A stretch of 64,000 nt of DNA from assembly GCF_014650955.1 (NCBI RefSeq), contig NZ_BMVY01000025.1:62001-126000 (forward strand), in the 5' to 3' direction. Of the stretch, positions 54,300 to 63,853 are shown one piece after another. This stretch comes from Streptomyces tauricus (GTDB lineage Bacteria; Actinomycetota; Actinomycetes; Streptomycetales; Streptomycetaceae). Position 1 is the first letter of the stretch. Each line of letters opens with the position of its first letter. The notes beneath the pieces were generated by a model. That model was not told the origin of the DNA and searched no databases. It was given only the letters and a program-made list of their open reading frames with translations. The translations under genes were made by a program, and so were the position numbers.

Positions 54300-55244
54300 A
54301 TGACTTCTCTACGTGTGCTGGGTTCGTCCGACCTCGAGGTCTTCCCGCTCGCCCTCGGCGGCAACGTCTTCGGCTGGACCGCCGACCGGGCGGAGTCCTT
54401 CGCCGTGCTCGACGCGTACACGGCCGCGGGCGGGAACTTCGTGGACACCGCCGACGCGTACTCGGCCTGGGCGCCGGGCAACGAGGGCGGTGAGTCCGAG
54501 ACCGTCATCGGCGACTGGCTGAGCGCCCGCGGCAACCGCGCCGACGTCCTCATCGCGACGAAAGTCGGCGCCCATCCCCAGTACAAGGGCCTCGCCCCGG
54601 CGAACGTCAAGGCCGCCGCCGAGGCGTCGCTGCGCCGTCTGAAGACGGACTACATCGACCTCTACTACACCCACTACGACGACCCCTCCGTGCCGGTCGA
54701 GGAGTTCCTCGGGGCGCTGGACGAGCTGGTCCGCTCCGGCAAGGTGCGTGCGATCGCCGCGTCCAACATCTCCCCCGAGCGGCTCCAGGAAGCCCTGGAC
54801 GCCTCCGACCGCGAGGGCCTGGTGCGGTACGTGGCACTGCAGGCCCGGTACAGCCTCGTCTCCCGTGACACGTACGAGGGTCCGCTGCAGGAGGTCGCCT
54901 CGCGGGGCGGACTGGCCACCATCCCCTATTACGGGCTCGCCTCGGGCTTCCTCACCGGCAAGTACCGGCCGGGCGCGCAGGTCGACAGCCCGCGGGCCGG
55001 TTCGGCGGGCGCATACCTCTCGTCGGAGCGGGGGCAGCGGGTGCTCGCCGCGCTCGACGAGGTCGCGCGGGACCAGAACGCCGAGATCGCGACCGTGGCC
55101 CTGGCGTGGCTGGCCTCCCGCCCCACGATCGCCGTCCCCCTGGCCAGCGCCCGCACCCCCGCCCAACTCCCCGCACTCCTGGCAGCAGCAACCCTCACCC
55201 TGACGGACAAGAACCTCAAAAAACTCACCCAGGCATCCCAGTAG
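54300..55244 (+). CDS. Aldo/keto reductase
   Basis: 314 aa from ATG 54300. The NADPH-dependent AKR barrel is complete: GGNVFGWTADR, the catalytic tetrad region with D52/Y57 in FVDTADAYSAW and K86 in IATKVG, H in YYTHYDDP, then IAASNIS and PTIAVPLASARTPAQL. It resembles the Gsp69/YhdN-type soluble reductases. Substrate unknown. It starts 55 bases after the M23 gene but has no clear link to it. Confidence 0.92.
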   Translation: MTSLRVLGSSDLEVFPLALGGNVFGWTADRAESFAVLDAYTAAGGNFVDTADAYSAWAPGNEGGESETVIGDWLSARGNRADVLIATKVGAHPQYKGLAPANVKAAAEASLRRLKTDYIDLYYTHYDDPSVPVEEFLGALDELVRSGKVRAIAASNISPERLQEALDASDREGLVRYVALQARYSLVSRDTYEGPLQEVASRGGLATIPYYGLASGFLTGKYRPGAQVDSPRAGSAGAYLSSERGQRVLAALDEVARDQNAEIATVALAWLASRPTIAVPLASARTPAQLPALLAAATLTLTDKNLKKLTQASQ

Positions 55245-55258
55245 ACCAGCACCTCCCA

Positions 55259-55387
55259 GGGGCGCGGGGAACGGCGCAGTCTTTTGGTCTTTGGCCTTCA
55301 GGGGCGCGGGGAACGGCGCAGTCTTTGCCTTTAGGGGCGCGGGGAACGGCGCAAGTCTTTCGCTTTCAGGGGCGCGGGGAACGGCGC
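55259..55387 (+). repeat. Four-copy array of the interspersed 19-bp repeat
   Basis: Copies at 55259-55277, 55301-55319, 55334-55352 and 55369-55387, all plus orientation, GGAACGGCGC variant, spaced 33-42 bases with a shared AGTCTTT...TTCAGG spacer. It fills the gap between two convergent genes. Confidence 0.85.
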
Positions 55388-55401
55388 AATCGGTCGAGTC
55401 G

Positions 55402-56706
55402 TCAGGACCGGTACGGGTTGTACGCGGGATACGGCGGCGGACACCCGTACCCCGCCAACGGCCAAGCCGCCGGGGGCACCGCCGGAGCCGGTGCCGTGGC
55501 CCGCGCCGCATACGCCAGCGCCGCCCGAGCCGGCTCCCGCCGAACCCACAGCTCCTGCAACAGCTCCCGCTCGCGGACGGCGAAGTCCGCGCCCGCCCGC
55601 CCCCGCCGCCCCCGGTGCCGCAGGAACGCCAGCGACGTCGCGTACGCCTCGTACTCCGCCACCGCCCGCCCCGCGTCCCGACCGCCGTGATGCGTGGCGT
55701 ACTCCCGGGCCAGCCGCCGTGCCTTCATCGAGCCCAGCGCGAACGGTTCGGGCGCGGCCAGCCACCCGGCCACGGCGTACGAGGGCAGTTCCGTGCGGAC
55801 CGTGCCCAGTTCGCGCTGGCGCGTCCAGACGGCCAGCCACGTGAGCAGCCCGAAGCACGGGACCATGAACGCCGCGTAGACCGCGAAGAACCCGTACTCG
55901 CCGAAGGCCGACGACCCGTTCCACATCGCGTGCATGCCCATCGCGAGCAGCAGCCCGGTGATCGGCAGGAGTACGCGGCGTACGTGCTGGCGGTCCGCGG
56001 AGAGCGCGGCGATGCCGAAGCCGATCCCGGTCAGCACGGTGAACAGCGGATGCGCGAACGGCGACATGATCACGCGTACGAAGAAGGTGGCCGCGGTGAC
56101 GGAGAAGATCCCGGTGTCGCCGGTGAGCTGGTCCGTGCCGAACGCCGTGCCCAGGTAGAGGATGTTCTCGGTGAACGCGAAGCCGGTCGCCGTGACGCCC
56201 GCTATCACCACGCCGTCGACGATCCCCGTGAAGTCCCGTCTGCGGAACAGGAAGACGAGCAGGACCGCCGCCGCCTTCGCCGACTCCTCGACGATCGGCG
56301 CTATCACCGTCGCGCCGAGGGTGTCCGCGTGGGACGGGTCCGCCGTGGCCGTCGCTATCCACTGCGTCGCGAAACTGTTCGCGACGATGGCTATCAGCGC
56401 GGCCGCGCAGGCGCCCCACGCGAACGAGAACAGCAGGTTTCTCCAGGGGCCCGGATCGACCCGGTCCAGCCAGCGGAAGGCCGCGACCAGCAGGGGAACG
56501 GGGAATATGGCGAGGCCGAGGCCCACCAGGAACCCCTCCGTGCCGGTCTGTTTACGGACGAGGGCCAGGATGACCAGGCCCGACAGGGCGAGCAGGGTGG
56601 TCAGCGCGGCGTAACGCACCCACGTGCGCTGCCACCAGTGCGCGTGCCGACGGGCGCCTGCGGCGGGGAGGCCGGGGGGTGTCGGGGGTGGGGGGCTGGT
56701 GGCCAT
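55402..56706 (-). CDS. PrsW-family intramembrane metalloprotease
   Basis: 434 aa from ATG 56706. Eight or so membrane segments between residues 30 and 305. PrsW motifs: IVEESAKA (E140, E141, K144), GFAFTENILY (E180), a histidine in SPFAHPLF and GMHAMWN. These form the metal and catalytic site. The C-terminal cytoplasmic part (from about 310) is Arg/Ala-rich and ends in a Pro/Tyr-rich tail. PrsW in Bacillus cleaves an anti-sigma factor; the substrate here is unknown. It reads leftward, convergent with the aldo/keto reductase. Confidence 0.9.
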   Translation of the reverse strand: MATSPPPPTPPGLPAAGARRHAHWWQRTWVRYAALTTLLALSGLVILALVRKQTGTEGFLVGLGLAIFPVPLLVAAFRWLDRVDPGPWRNLLFSFAWGACAAALIAIVANSFATQWIATATADPSHADTLGATVIAPIVEESAKAAAVLLVFLFRRRDFTGIVDGVVIAGVTATGFAFTENILYLGTAFGTDQLTGDTGIFSVTAATFFVRVIMSPFAHPLFTVLTGIGFGIAALSADRQHVRRVLLPITGLLLAMGMHAMWNGSSAFGEYGFFAVYAAFMVPCFGLLTWLAVWTRQRELGTVRTELPSYAVAGWLAAPEPFALGSMKARRLAREYATHHGGRDAGRAVAEYEAYATSLAFLRHRGRRGRAGADFAVRERELLQELWVRREPARAALAYAARATAPAPAVPPAAWPLAGYGCPPPYPAYNPYRS

Positions 56707-56773
56707 GACAAAAACCCTAACGAGGGAGGGGCTCGGCCCGCGAGAGCGCCCCGTCCCTGGGTGGGGGAGGGGC

Positions 56774-57610
56774 TCAGGTGCCCGGGCTGTCCGTACCGCT
56801 GTCCGTTCGGCTGTTCGTGCTGTTTGTGCTGTCCTTACCGTCCGTGCCATGCGGTACGCGGCGGAACAGGAGATCGTTCACCACGTGGCCCTTGTCCAGG
56901 CCCTGGGCCTCGAAACGGGTCAGCGGACGGAAGTCGGGGCGCGGCGCGTAGCCGTTGTCGGGACGGGTGTTCTCGAAGTCCGGGTGCGCGGAGAGAACGT
57001 CCAGCATGACTTCGGCGTACGGTTCCCAGTCCGTCGCGCAGTGCAGCAGCGCGCCGGGGCGCAGCCGGGACGCGGCGAGCGTGAGGAACTCCGGCTGGAT
57101 CAGGCGCCGCTTGTGGTGGCGCTTCTTGGGCCAGGGGTCCGGGAAGTAGACGCGCAGGCCGGCGAGGGAGTCCGGGGCCAGCATCTCGCGGAGCAGGATG
57201 ATCGCGTCGCCGTTGGCCACGCGGATGTTGGACAGGCCGCCCTGGTCCGCGAGGTTCAGGAGGTTGCCCTGGCCCGGGGTGTGGACGTCCACGGCGAGAA
57301 TGCCGGTGCCGGGGTCGGCGGCGGCCATGCGGGCCGTCGCCTCGCCCATGCCGAAGCCGATCTCCAGGACGACGGGGAGGTCGGCCGCGAAGAGTTCGGG
57401 GAGGTCGAGGGTCCGTCGGCCGTCGATGTCCAGGCCCCACTTGGGCCACAGCCGCTGCAACGCGTCCGCCTGGCCCTGGGTCACACGGCTGCGGCGGGGC
57501 TGGAAGCTGCGGATCCGTCGCTCGAAGTGCGAGCCTGCCGGGTCGGGCTGGGGGCCGTCGGGGAAGCGGGGTTCGCTTTTCGGGCGGGGGGTTCTGGATG
57601 AGTCAGACAC
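56774..57610 (-). CDS. trmB: tRNA (guanine-46-N7)-methyltransferase
   Basis: 278 aa from GTG 57610. SAM-dependent methylation of G46 in tRNA. SAM loop VVLEIGFGMGEATARMA, the acidic LAVDVHTPG, NGDAI, and the family signature YFPDPWPKKRHHKRR, followed by TRFEAQGLDKGH. N- and C-terminal tails are disordered and Ser/Thr/Asp-rich. It lies 68 bases upstream of the PrsW gene on the same strand; the two may be co-transcribed. Confidence 0.95.
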   Translation of the reverse strand: MSDSSRTPRPKSEPRFPDGPQPDPAGSHFERRIRSFQPRRSRVTQGQADALQRLWPKWGLDIDGRRTLDLPELFAADLPVVLEIGFGMGEATARMAAADPGTGILAVDVHTPGQGNLLNLADQGGLSNIRVANGDAIILLREMLAPDSLAGLRVYFPDPWPKKRHHKRRLIQPEFLTLAASRLRPGALLHCATDWEPYAEVMLDVLSAHPDFENTRPDNGYAPRPDFRPLTRFEAQGLDKGHVVNDLLFRRVPHGTDGKDSTNSTNSRTDSGTDSPGT

Positions 57611-57798
57611 AGTGGGTCGATTTTACGGGGCGGGTCGGGTCGCTGTCCGCCGTGGGTCGGGGCCGCGCCGGTACGCCGAGTCCGCCGCCCCCGGGCATAC
57701 GGAACTCCGCCGACAGGGCGAGCCGTGTTCGGAAGGGCTACGCGGCGGACTGCGACGTACCGGCACGGCCTCTTCCTTTCCGTACGCGCCCCGCGGGG

Positions 57799-59010
57799 TC
57801 AGGCGGCTGCCAGGGCCTTGAGGGCCCTCTGGGCCACCTCCCGGCCGATGGGGAGGGAGGCTGTGGCAGCCGGGGAGGGCGCGTTGAGTACGTGGACCGT
57901 GCGGGGCCCTTCCTGGATCAGGAAGTCGTCGACCAGGGTGCCGTCGCGCAGGACCGCCTGGGCGCGGACGCCCGCGGGGGTCGGGATCAGGTCGTCCGAG
58001 GTGATGGCAGGGAGCAGGCGGCGGACCGCGCGGGTGAAGGCGGCCTTGGAGAGGGAGCGGTGCAGTTCTCCGGTGCCGTAGCGCCAGTGGCGGCGGGCTA
58101 TGTGCCAGGAACCGGGCCAGGCGAGGGTCGAACCCAGTTCGCGCGGGCGGACGGTCCGCCAGTCGTAGCCCTCGCGCGCCAGGGCCGGCACCGCGTTCGG
58201 GCCGACGTGGACGCTGCCGTCGATGCCGCGGGTGAGGTGGACCCCGAGGAAGGGGAACGCCGGGTCGGGCACGGGGTAGACCAGGCCGCGGACCAGGTCG
58301 GGGCGGGCGAGGGTGTAGTACTCGCCGCGGAAGGGGACGATCCGCATGTTCGGTTCGTCGCCGGTGAGGCGGGCGATCTCGTCGCAGCGGAGGCCGGCGC
58401 AGTTGACCAGGACGCGGGCGCGGACGATCGTGCCGTCGTCCGTGCGGACGGCCACGCCGAGGTCGGGTCTGCGGTCGATGTACGTGGCCTTCGTGCCGTA
58501 CCGGATCAGGGCGCCGGAGGCGTTCGCGAGGTGCCGGGCCACGGCGGCGTAGTCGCACACCCCGGTGGTGGAGACGTGGATCGCGGCGAGGCCCCGTACC
58601 TCGGGCTCGTACTCGCCGATCTGGGGGGCGCCCAGCTCCCGGACCGGGATGCCGTTCTCCCTGCCTCGCTGGACGAGTGCGTGCAGGCGGGGGAGCTCGT
58701 CCCGCTCGGTGGCGACGATCAGCTTGCCGGTCACCGCGTGCGCGATGTCGTACTCGGCGCAGAACTTGACCATCTCGGCCGCGCCGCGCGCCGCGAACCG
58801 TGCCTTGAGGGAGCCCGGGCGGTAGTAGATCCCGCTGTGGATGACGCCGCTGTTGCGTCCCGTCTGGTGCCGGGCCGGGCCGGTTTCCTTCTCCAGCACC
58901 GTCACGCGCGTGCCCGGTGCGGCACGCGTGATCGCATACGCCGTCGACAGACCGACGATCCCACCGCCGATCACCAGCACGTCACAGTCGTAAGCGATCT
59001 CCCGCACCAT
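57799..59010 (-). CDS. lhgO: L-2-hydroxyglutarate oxidase
   Basis: 403 aa from ATG 59010 (MVREIAYDCDVLVIGGG); a GTG at 59043 would add 11 residues but its ribosome binding site overlaps the codon. FAD-dependent oxidase of the DAO superfamily: dinucleotide loop VIGGGIVGLSTAY, HQTGRNSGVIHSGIYY (flavin attachment/active site), FRGEYYTL, and GVHLTRGIDGSVHVGPNA. It removes L-2-hydroxyglutarate, a toxic side product of central metabolism. No obvious operon partner. Confidence 0.93.
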   Translation of the reverse strand: MVREIAYDCDVLVIGGGIVGLSTAYAITRAAPGTRVTVLEKETGPARHQTGRNSGVIHSGIYYRPGSLKARFAARGAAEMVKFCAEYDIAHAVTGKLIVATERDELPRLHALVQRGRENGIPVRELGAPQIGEYEPEVRGLAAIHVSTTGVCDYAAVARHLANASGALIRYGTKATYIDRRPDLGVAVRTDDGTIVRARVLVNCAGLRCDEIARLTGDEPNMRIVPFRGEYYTLARPDLVRGLVYPVPDPAFPFLGVHLTRGIDGSVHVGPNAVPALAREGYDWRTVRPRELGSTLAWPGSWHIARRHWRYGTGELHRSLSKAAFTRAVRRLLPAITSDDLIPTPAGVRAQAVLRDGTLVDDFLIQEGPRTVHVLNAPSPAATASLPIGREVAQRALKALAAA

Positions 59011-59237
59011 CCGCCCGCCCACCTCCGCTTCCGACTCCGCCACCTCCGATAGTGCACTGCGCCACTGACAACGCCCTCAAACCACGATTCCGGACGAAGC
59101 GCGACCGAACGGCCCGAGCCGCGTCATGATCACCGCTCATATGCCCCACAACCCCCACCACACCGCCAAAACCGCCCGCGCGATCGCCACGGCTGGTGCG
59201 GCTCCCGGCCGAGACGCGGCGCGCCCGATCCTTTTTG

Positions 59238-59423
59238 GGGGCGCGACGAACTGCGCACCCAAGCTTCAACGCACCCGCACCTACACGACCCCGTCAGCCA
59301 CCGACTTGGCCGGCTTGGCCTGGGGGCGCGGGGAACTGCGCACCCAAGCTTCAACGCACCCGCACCTACACGACCCCGTCAGCCACCGGCTTGGCTTCGT
59401 TTAAGGGGCGCGGGGAACTGCGC
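59238..59423 (+). repeat. Three 19-bp repeats with a 63-bp direct duplication
   Basis: Copies at 59238-59256 (variant GCGACGAACTGCGC), 59323-59341 and 59405-59423. The stretch 59248-59310 is repeated at 59333-59395 with one mismatch. After the third copy comes a CAGCGC microsatellite. The gap 59011-59485 holds no gene. Confidence 0.85.
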
Positions 59424-59485
59424 AATCAGCGCCAGCGCCAGCGCCAGCGCACCCGCACCCGCGGCCGCGAAGGAAGCCCGACCAC

Positions 59486-60910
59486 CTACGCCGGTGCCAT
59501 CAGCAACGGCCGAGCCCGCTCGCGCAGCTCGACGACCCGCGGCTCATCCCCGTACGGCTCCAGCCGATGAAGAAGATCCTTCACGTACTCGGTGGTGCGC
59601 GCCGAAGAGATGCGCCCCGCAACCTCCACCGCCCGCACCCCCTGCTCGCACGCCGCGTCCAGATTGCCCGATTCGAGCTCGGCGACCGCCGATACCACGA
59701 GCCGCAGCCCGTGGGAGCGTACGAACTCCTCCGTCGGCTTCGACAGCGCCTGCTCGGTGAAACGGCGGACCTGCCGCGGAGCCTTCAGATCGCGGTAGCA
59801 CTCCGCCGCGTCGGCCGCGAAACGGTCGTACGAGTAGAAGCCGAGCCAGGACGGATCCTGGTCGCCGTCCCGGGCGCGCTCCAGCCAGCCCTCGGCCGCC
59901 TTCAGGGCGCCGCCGGCCGCGTGGGCGTCACCCGCGCGCGCGTGGGCCCGTGCCTCGACGAGGCGGAAGAAGCTCATCGTGCGGGCCGTGGCCAGCCCCC
60001 GGTTGCGTTCGAGGGCGGCCTGCGCGAGGTCCACGCCCTCGTCACCGAAGCCGCGGTAGGTCGCCTGGAGGGACATGGAGGCCAGTACGTAGCCGCCGAG
60101 CGGGACGTCCGCCGCCGCGCGGGCGAGGCGCAGGGCCTGGATGTAGTAGCGCTGTGCCGCCTCCTGCTGACCCGTGTCGAAGGCCATCCAGCCCGCGAGC
60201 CGGGTGAGTTCGGCGCTCGCTCCGAAGAGGGAGCGGCCCACCTCGTCCGAGTACGAGCCCAGGAGCAGCGGTGCCGCCTCGACCCGTAAGCACTCCGGCA
60301 CCATGGACGAACGCCAGTCGCCGCCTCCGTATTTGGAGTCCCAGCGCCTGGCGTCCTCGGCGGCCTCCCGCAGCTTCAGCACGTCGCTGTGGCCGACTTT
60401 CAGTGGCGCTCCGGAGCCTTCCAGCGGGCCGGCGTCCCGTGCCACCGAGGTGTCGGCCGGGGTTATCAGCCATCGGGAGGCGGGCGTCGCGTACGCGCTC
60501 ACCGCGAACGATCCGGCGAGCGACTGCCAGATGCCGCCTGAGCCGGCCCGGCGTCCGGCGAGGTCGAGGCGGTACAGATCCGTCGCCGACCGCACGGCCT
60601 GTCCTACGTCGCGGGGGAAGGCGAGGCCCACCTCCGGTGCGGGATCCGCGTCCGCCAGGCCGATCTCGTGGAGGGGCACCGGGCGGCCGAGTTTCTGGCC
60701 GATGGCGGCGGCGATGAGGTGCGGCGCGGCACCTTGCGGCACCATGCCTTTCGACACCCAGCGCGCCACCGACGTCTTGTCGTAGCGAAGAGTCAACCCG
60801 CGTTGAGCGCCAAGATCGTTGACGCGACGCGCGAGTCCTGCGTTGCTGATTCCCGCGAGGGCGAGAACGGTGCCGAGTTTTTCGTTCGGCCCGCGTTGCT
60901 CCCTGGACAT
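59486..60910 (-). CDS. NsdA-like regulatory protein with TPR-type repeats
   Basis: 474 aa. The N terminus (1-85) has an Xre-like helix-turn-helix: LGTVLALAGISNAGLARRVNDLG and KTSVARWVSKGMVP. The rest is helical repeats (AAQRYYIQALRLARAAAD, RFTEQALSKPTEEF). Overall it resembles the Streptomyces NsdA group of negative regulators of sporulation and antibiotic production, and annotated sporulation-associated proteins. The link is by family resemblance only. It diverges from the asparagine-synthetase-like gene across 774 bases. Confidence 0.8.
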   Translation of the reverse strand: MSREQRGPNEKLGTVLALAGISNAGLARRVNDLGAQRGLTLRYDKTSVARWVSKGMVPQGAAPHLIAAAIGQKLGRPVPLHEIGLADADPAPEVGLAFPRDVGQAVRSATDLYRLDLAGRRAGSGGIWQSLAGSFAVSAYATPASRWLITPADTSVARDAGPLEGSGAPLKVGHSDVLKLREAAEDARRWDSKYGGGDWRSSMVPECLRVEAAPLLLGSYSDEVGRSLFGASAELTRLAGWMAFDTGQQEAAQRYYIQALRLARAAADVPLGGYVLASMSLQATYRGFGDEGVDLAQAALERNRGLATARTMSFFRLVEARAHARAGDAHAAGGALKAAEGWLERARDGDQDPSWLGFYSYDRFAADAAECYRDLKAPRQVRRFTEQALSKPTEEFVRSHGLRLVVSAVAELESGNLDAACEQGVRAVEVAGRISSARTTEYVKDLLHRLEPYGDEPRVVELRERARPLLMAPA

Positions 60911-61684
60911 GCGCCACCCCTCGACACAGACGGCTGCCGCGCGGGTTCAGCCACGCGGCATTCGTGCTGTGTCTTCCCGGGTCGTCAACCCCTGGAACCC
61001 CACCCGCAAAAGCACGTGGCTGAGCCCTCAGGAATATGCCTCCCGCGAAAACACAGGCAAACACAGGGTAGTTCGCCGCATCCCAAGCGTTAAGGGGCAT
61101 TGTTCCGGATGGCGGGATTGTGGTCCGCGGGTCAGCACGGAGCGTCGTGGCGTGCTCCCGTTGTGTGGCAGTGCGCCCGTCCGTGCGCTCTTCTCCGGCC
61201 AACAGGGGAGCGCTTCGATGGATGATGCGTGGGTCGGCCCGCTGTACTGGATCCAGTGGGCTGGGGGACACCGCCGCCTACATCCCCGCGGGCGGCGGAC
61301 CGGTCCGGGAGGCGGAGTCCGCCTCCCGGACTGTGCGTTGCGCACGGCCTGTACGGAGCGTGTGCAAGCCTGTCTGTCCATCCCCGATTTGGCTGAATAT
61401 CGCCCCTGTTCTCCGGGGGCAAAAACCGCGTCTACCACGGTACTTGAGGGCGCGTTGGATGTTTTTGGGGAGTGTTTCGGGGGCGCATTCACGTCGTAGC
61501 CCTGGAGTCAATTCTTCGCGATCGCCTTTCCTCGCGCGTGAGTTCACCGCCGAGGGGGCATCTCCAAGGGGCGCACACCGGGGAGCGCGAGCGGCCCCGT
61601 CGGCTCTCCGGCGCGCTTTCTTCGTGGCAGCATGGTGACCGGTTCGTGCGGTGCACTGGTTGTCCACAGCCTGTGGAGGCGGCG
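60911..61684. other. 774-base divergent intergenic region
   Basis: Contains a perfect 13-bp hairpin (61303-61331, arms GTCCGGGAGGCGG and complement, loop AGT). An ORF of 93 codons (61218-61499) starting MDDAWVGPLYWIQWAG has no ribosome binding site or recognised domain. Lower GC in 60950-61100 and 61370-61510 suggests promoters for the two flanking genes. Confidence 0.5.
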
Positions 61685-63778
61685 ATGCGATGGTTGGTGG
61701 GATGGAGCAGCACCGTCGCTCGTGCGCCTGAGTTCGGTTCGGCGGGCGCGACCGGCGGCGACGGAGAGACGGTCCACCCGGTCGGGTCCCAACTCCTGTG
61801 GGGCGACCCCGACCCGCTCTGGGCGGTCGGCGACTGGCGCCCCGACGAAGTGCGCGTCGTCAAGGCCGACGACCAGAACCGCATGGCGGTACTGGGTACC
61901 TGCGGCGCCTCCGACGAAGAACTGCGCGTGGGCCTGTTCGCCGCGCGCGGCGGGGCACTCCGGCATCTGACGGCCTGGTCCGGCAGTTACACGGCCGTCG
62001 TCCAGGTGGGCCGACGTGTCATGGTATGCGGCGATCTGGCAGGCGTCAGACCGGTGTTCTACACACCCTGGGCCAGCGGTACGGCGTACGCGACCGCCGC
62101 CCTGCCCCTCGCCGACCTCATCGAGGCCAACCTCGACTTCGGGCATCTGGCGGCCCTGCTCGCGGCTCCCGACGTACCGGCCGCCCTCCAGGACTCGACC
62201 CCCTACGAAGGCGTACGGCGCATTCCGCCGGGGCACGCGCTGATCCTGCGCGCCGGGGCACGGGAGATCGCGGGATACGAGCCGGTGGCCTCCCTCGCCG
62301 TCGCGGCCCCCATCGCCGACGCCGACAGCGCGGTGGACGGCGTCCGGGACGCCCTGGTGGAGGCCGTACGTACCCGGCTCGCCGCCCCCAGGCACGTACC
62401 CGGAGCCGACATAGACCCCGGACCCGTCCCCGGCATGGGGCCCGCGGAGCGGCGCGCCGCCCGTGGCATGCCGGTGCCCGGCATCGGGGCCGACCTCTCC
62501 GGAGGACCCGCCTCCGGCACGCTCGCCCTCCTCGCCGCCGGCCTGCCCGGCGCCCCCGGCACCGTCCTCGGGCACGGCACGGGCGCCGGTGAACGCCTCC
62601 TCGCGGTCACCTTCAACGACATGGTGGTGAAGGGCCGGGAAGCCGAACTGGAACGGGCCGGAACGCTCGCCGCCAACCCGCGACTGCACCACGTGGTGGT
62701 GGCCGGGGGCGAGGAAGTCCTCCCGTACGCCGACCTGGAGGGCCCGCTGACAGACGAGCCGGGCCCGTCGCTGGTGACGGCCGCCCGCCACCGCGCCCGC
62801 CTGGCCTCGGGCAGCGCGGACCACTTCACCGGCTACGGCGCCCGCCAGGTCCTGGACGCCCACCCGGCCCGCCTCGCCGACCTCCTCATGGACCGCAAAC
62901 GACGCCACCTGGTGCGTCCGGTCGCGGCGCTGACGAAGGCCGACGGTTCCGTCATGGTCCCCGCGCGCGTGTACGGCGCGGCCCGCAAGCTGTCCCGTAC
63001 GTCCTACGTGGTGGGTATAGAGGGTCTGGCCGACCGGCTGCTGCACAAGCGGTTCGAGGAGCCAGCGGGCGCGGTGGCGGCGTCCCTCGCCGCGCTCACA
63101 TGGGCCAGGCCCGGCCCTGCCGCACGGTGGCTGACCGGTGAGGCACTCGCTGAAGTATCGGTTCGCCTGACGGGCGCGACGACCCGCGCGAGCATCGGCC
63201 CCGGTCAGCGGCCGGGCGATTTCCGAGCCCGCTCCGCGCTCACCCGGCACGCCGCGGACCTCCGGATCCTGGAGCAGGCCGCCGAGGTCCGCTTCCAGCG
63301 CCTGCACGCCCCCTTCCTCGACAACCAGGTCGTACGCGCCTGCCGTGCCCTCCCCGAGGCACTGCGCGTGCAGCCGGGGGCGCGGGCCGCGATCCTCCGT
63401 ACGGTCCTGGAGGGCGCCGGAGTGGCCGACCTGCCGCCGGGCTGGGGCGCCCCCTCCCACGCGTCCTCGACCGCCGCCGCGCGCACGGGGCTGCGGGTCG
63501 CCGTGGACGAACTGGTGGCCCTCTTCGACACACCTCTCCTCGCCCAGGCGGGCCTGGTCGAGGCACGCGTCGTCCGCAAGGCCCTCCGGGCGGCGGCCGA
63601 CGGCGAACCCCTCCCCCTGGAAGGCCTCGCGGACCTGGTCTCCCTGGAACTGTGGCTCCGCCGCCTCCTCGACCGCCGAGGAACCTGCTGGACAGGCACC
63701 CCGGCCCGCCAACGCGCCGTCCCGGAGGGGATCCGTCCGCAACGGGGGGCGTTGGGGGCGGGGGCGGGTCGGGGGTAG
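61685..63778 (+). CDS. Asparagine-synthetase-like protein with altered active sites
   Basis: 697 aa from ATG 61685, with GGAGG at good spacing. The N-terminal Ntn-like domain (1-200) lacks the nucleophilic Cys2 (MRWLVGW), so it cannot hydrolyse glutamine. In the C-terminal synthetase domain the ATP loop, normally SGGxDS, reads LSGGPASG (272-278), losing the aspartate. Later segments FLDNQVVRACRALPEALR and TRHAADLRILEQAAEVRFQRLHAP match the family. This resembles cyclases of lasso peptide pathways and beta-lactam synthetase, but no precursor or protease gene is in view. The role is unknown. Confidence 0.8.
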   Translation: MRWLVGWSSTVARAPEFGSAGATGGDGETVHPVGSQLLWGDPDPLWAVGDWRPDEVRVVKADDQNRMAVLGTCGASDEELRVGLFAARGGALRHLTAWSGSYTAVVQVGRRVMVCGDLAGVRPVFYTPWASGTAYATAALPLADLIEANLDFGHLAALLAAPDVPAALQDSTPYEGVRRIPPGHALILRAGAREIAGYEPVASLAVAAPIADADSAVDGVRDALVEAVRTRLAAPRHVPGADIDPGPVPGMGPAERRAARGMPVPGIGADLSGGPASGTLALLAAGLPGAPGTVLGHGTGAGERLLAVTFNDMVVKGREAELERAGTLAANPRLHHVVVAGGEEVLPYADLEGPLTDEPGPSLVTAARHRARLASGSADHFTGYGARQVLDAHPARLADLLMDRKRRHLVRPVAALTKADGSVMVPARVYGAARKLSRTSYVVGIEGLADRLLHKRFEEPAGAVAASLAALTWARPGPAARWLTGEALAEVSVRLTGATTRASIGPGQRPGDFRARSALTRHAADLRILEQAAEVRFQRLHAPFLDNQVVRACRALPEALRVQPGARAAILRTVLEGAGVADLPPGWGAPSHASSTAAARTGLRVAVDELVALFDTPLLAQAGLVEARVVRKALRAAADGEPLPLEGLADLVSLELWLRRLLDRRGTCWTGTPARQRAVPEGIRPQRGALGAGAGRG

Positions 63779-63834
63779 GGGGAGTCAGGAGGCGGGGGTA
63801 CACATTCGTTCTGCGGGTGAGTGGGGGGCTGGCC

Positions 63835-63853
63835 GCGCAGTTCCCCGGGCCCC
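63835..63853 (-). repeat. Variant copy of the interspersed repeat
   Basis: GCGCAGTTCCCCGGGCCCC, one base from the family in minus orientation. It is followed at 63861-63883 by CCCGTCCGGCGTTTGAGG, another sequence I remember as common between Streptomyces genes. The rest to 64000 has no gene. Confidence 0.7.

Noticed and set aside
61218..61499. 93-codon ORF before the asparagine-synthetase-like gene, considered as a peptide precursor
   Set aside because: No ribosome binding site, no leader/core layout of a lasso precursor, and a strong hairpin lies inside.
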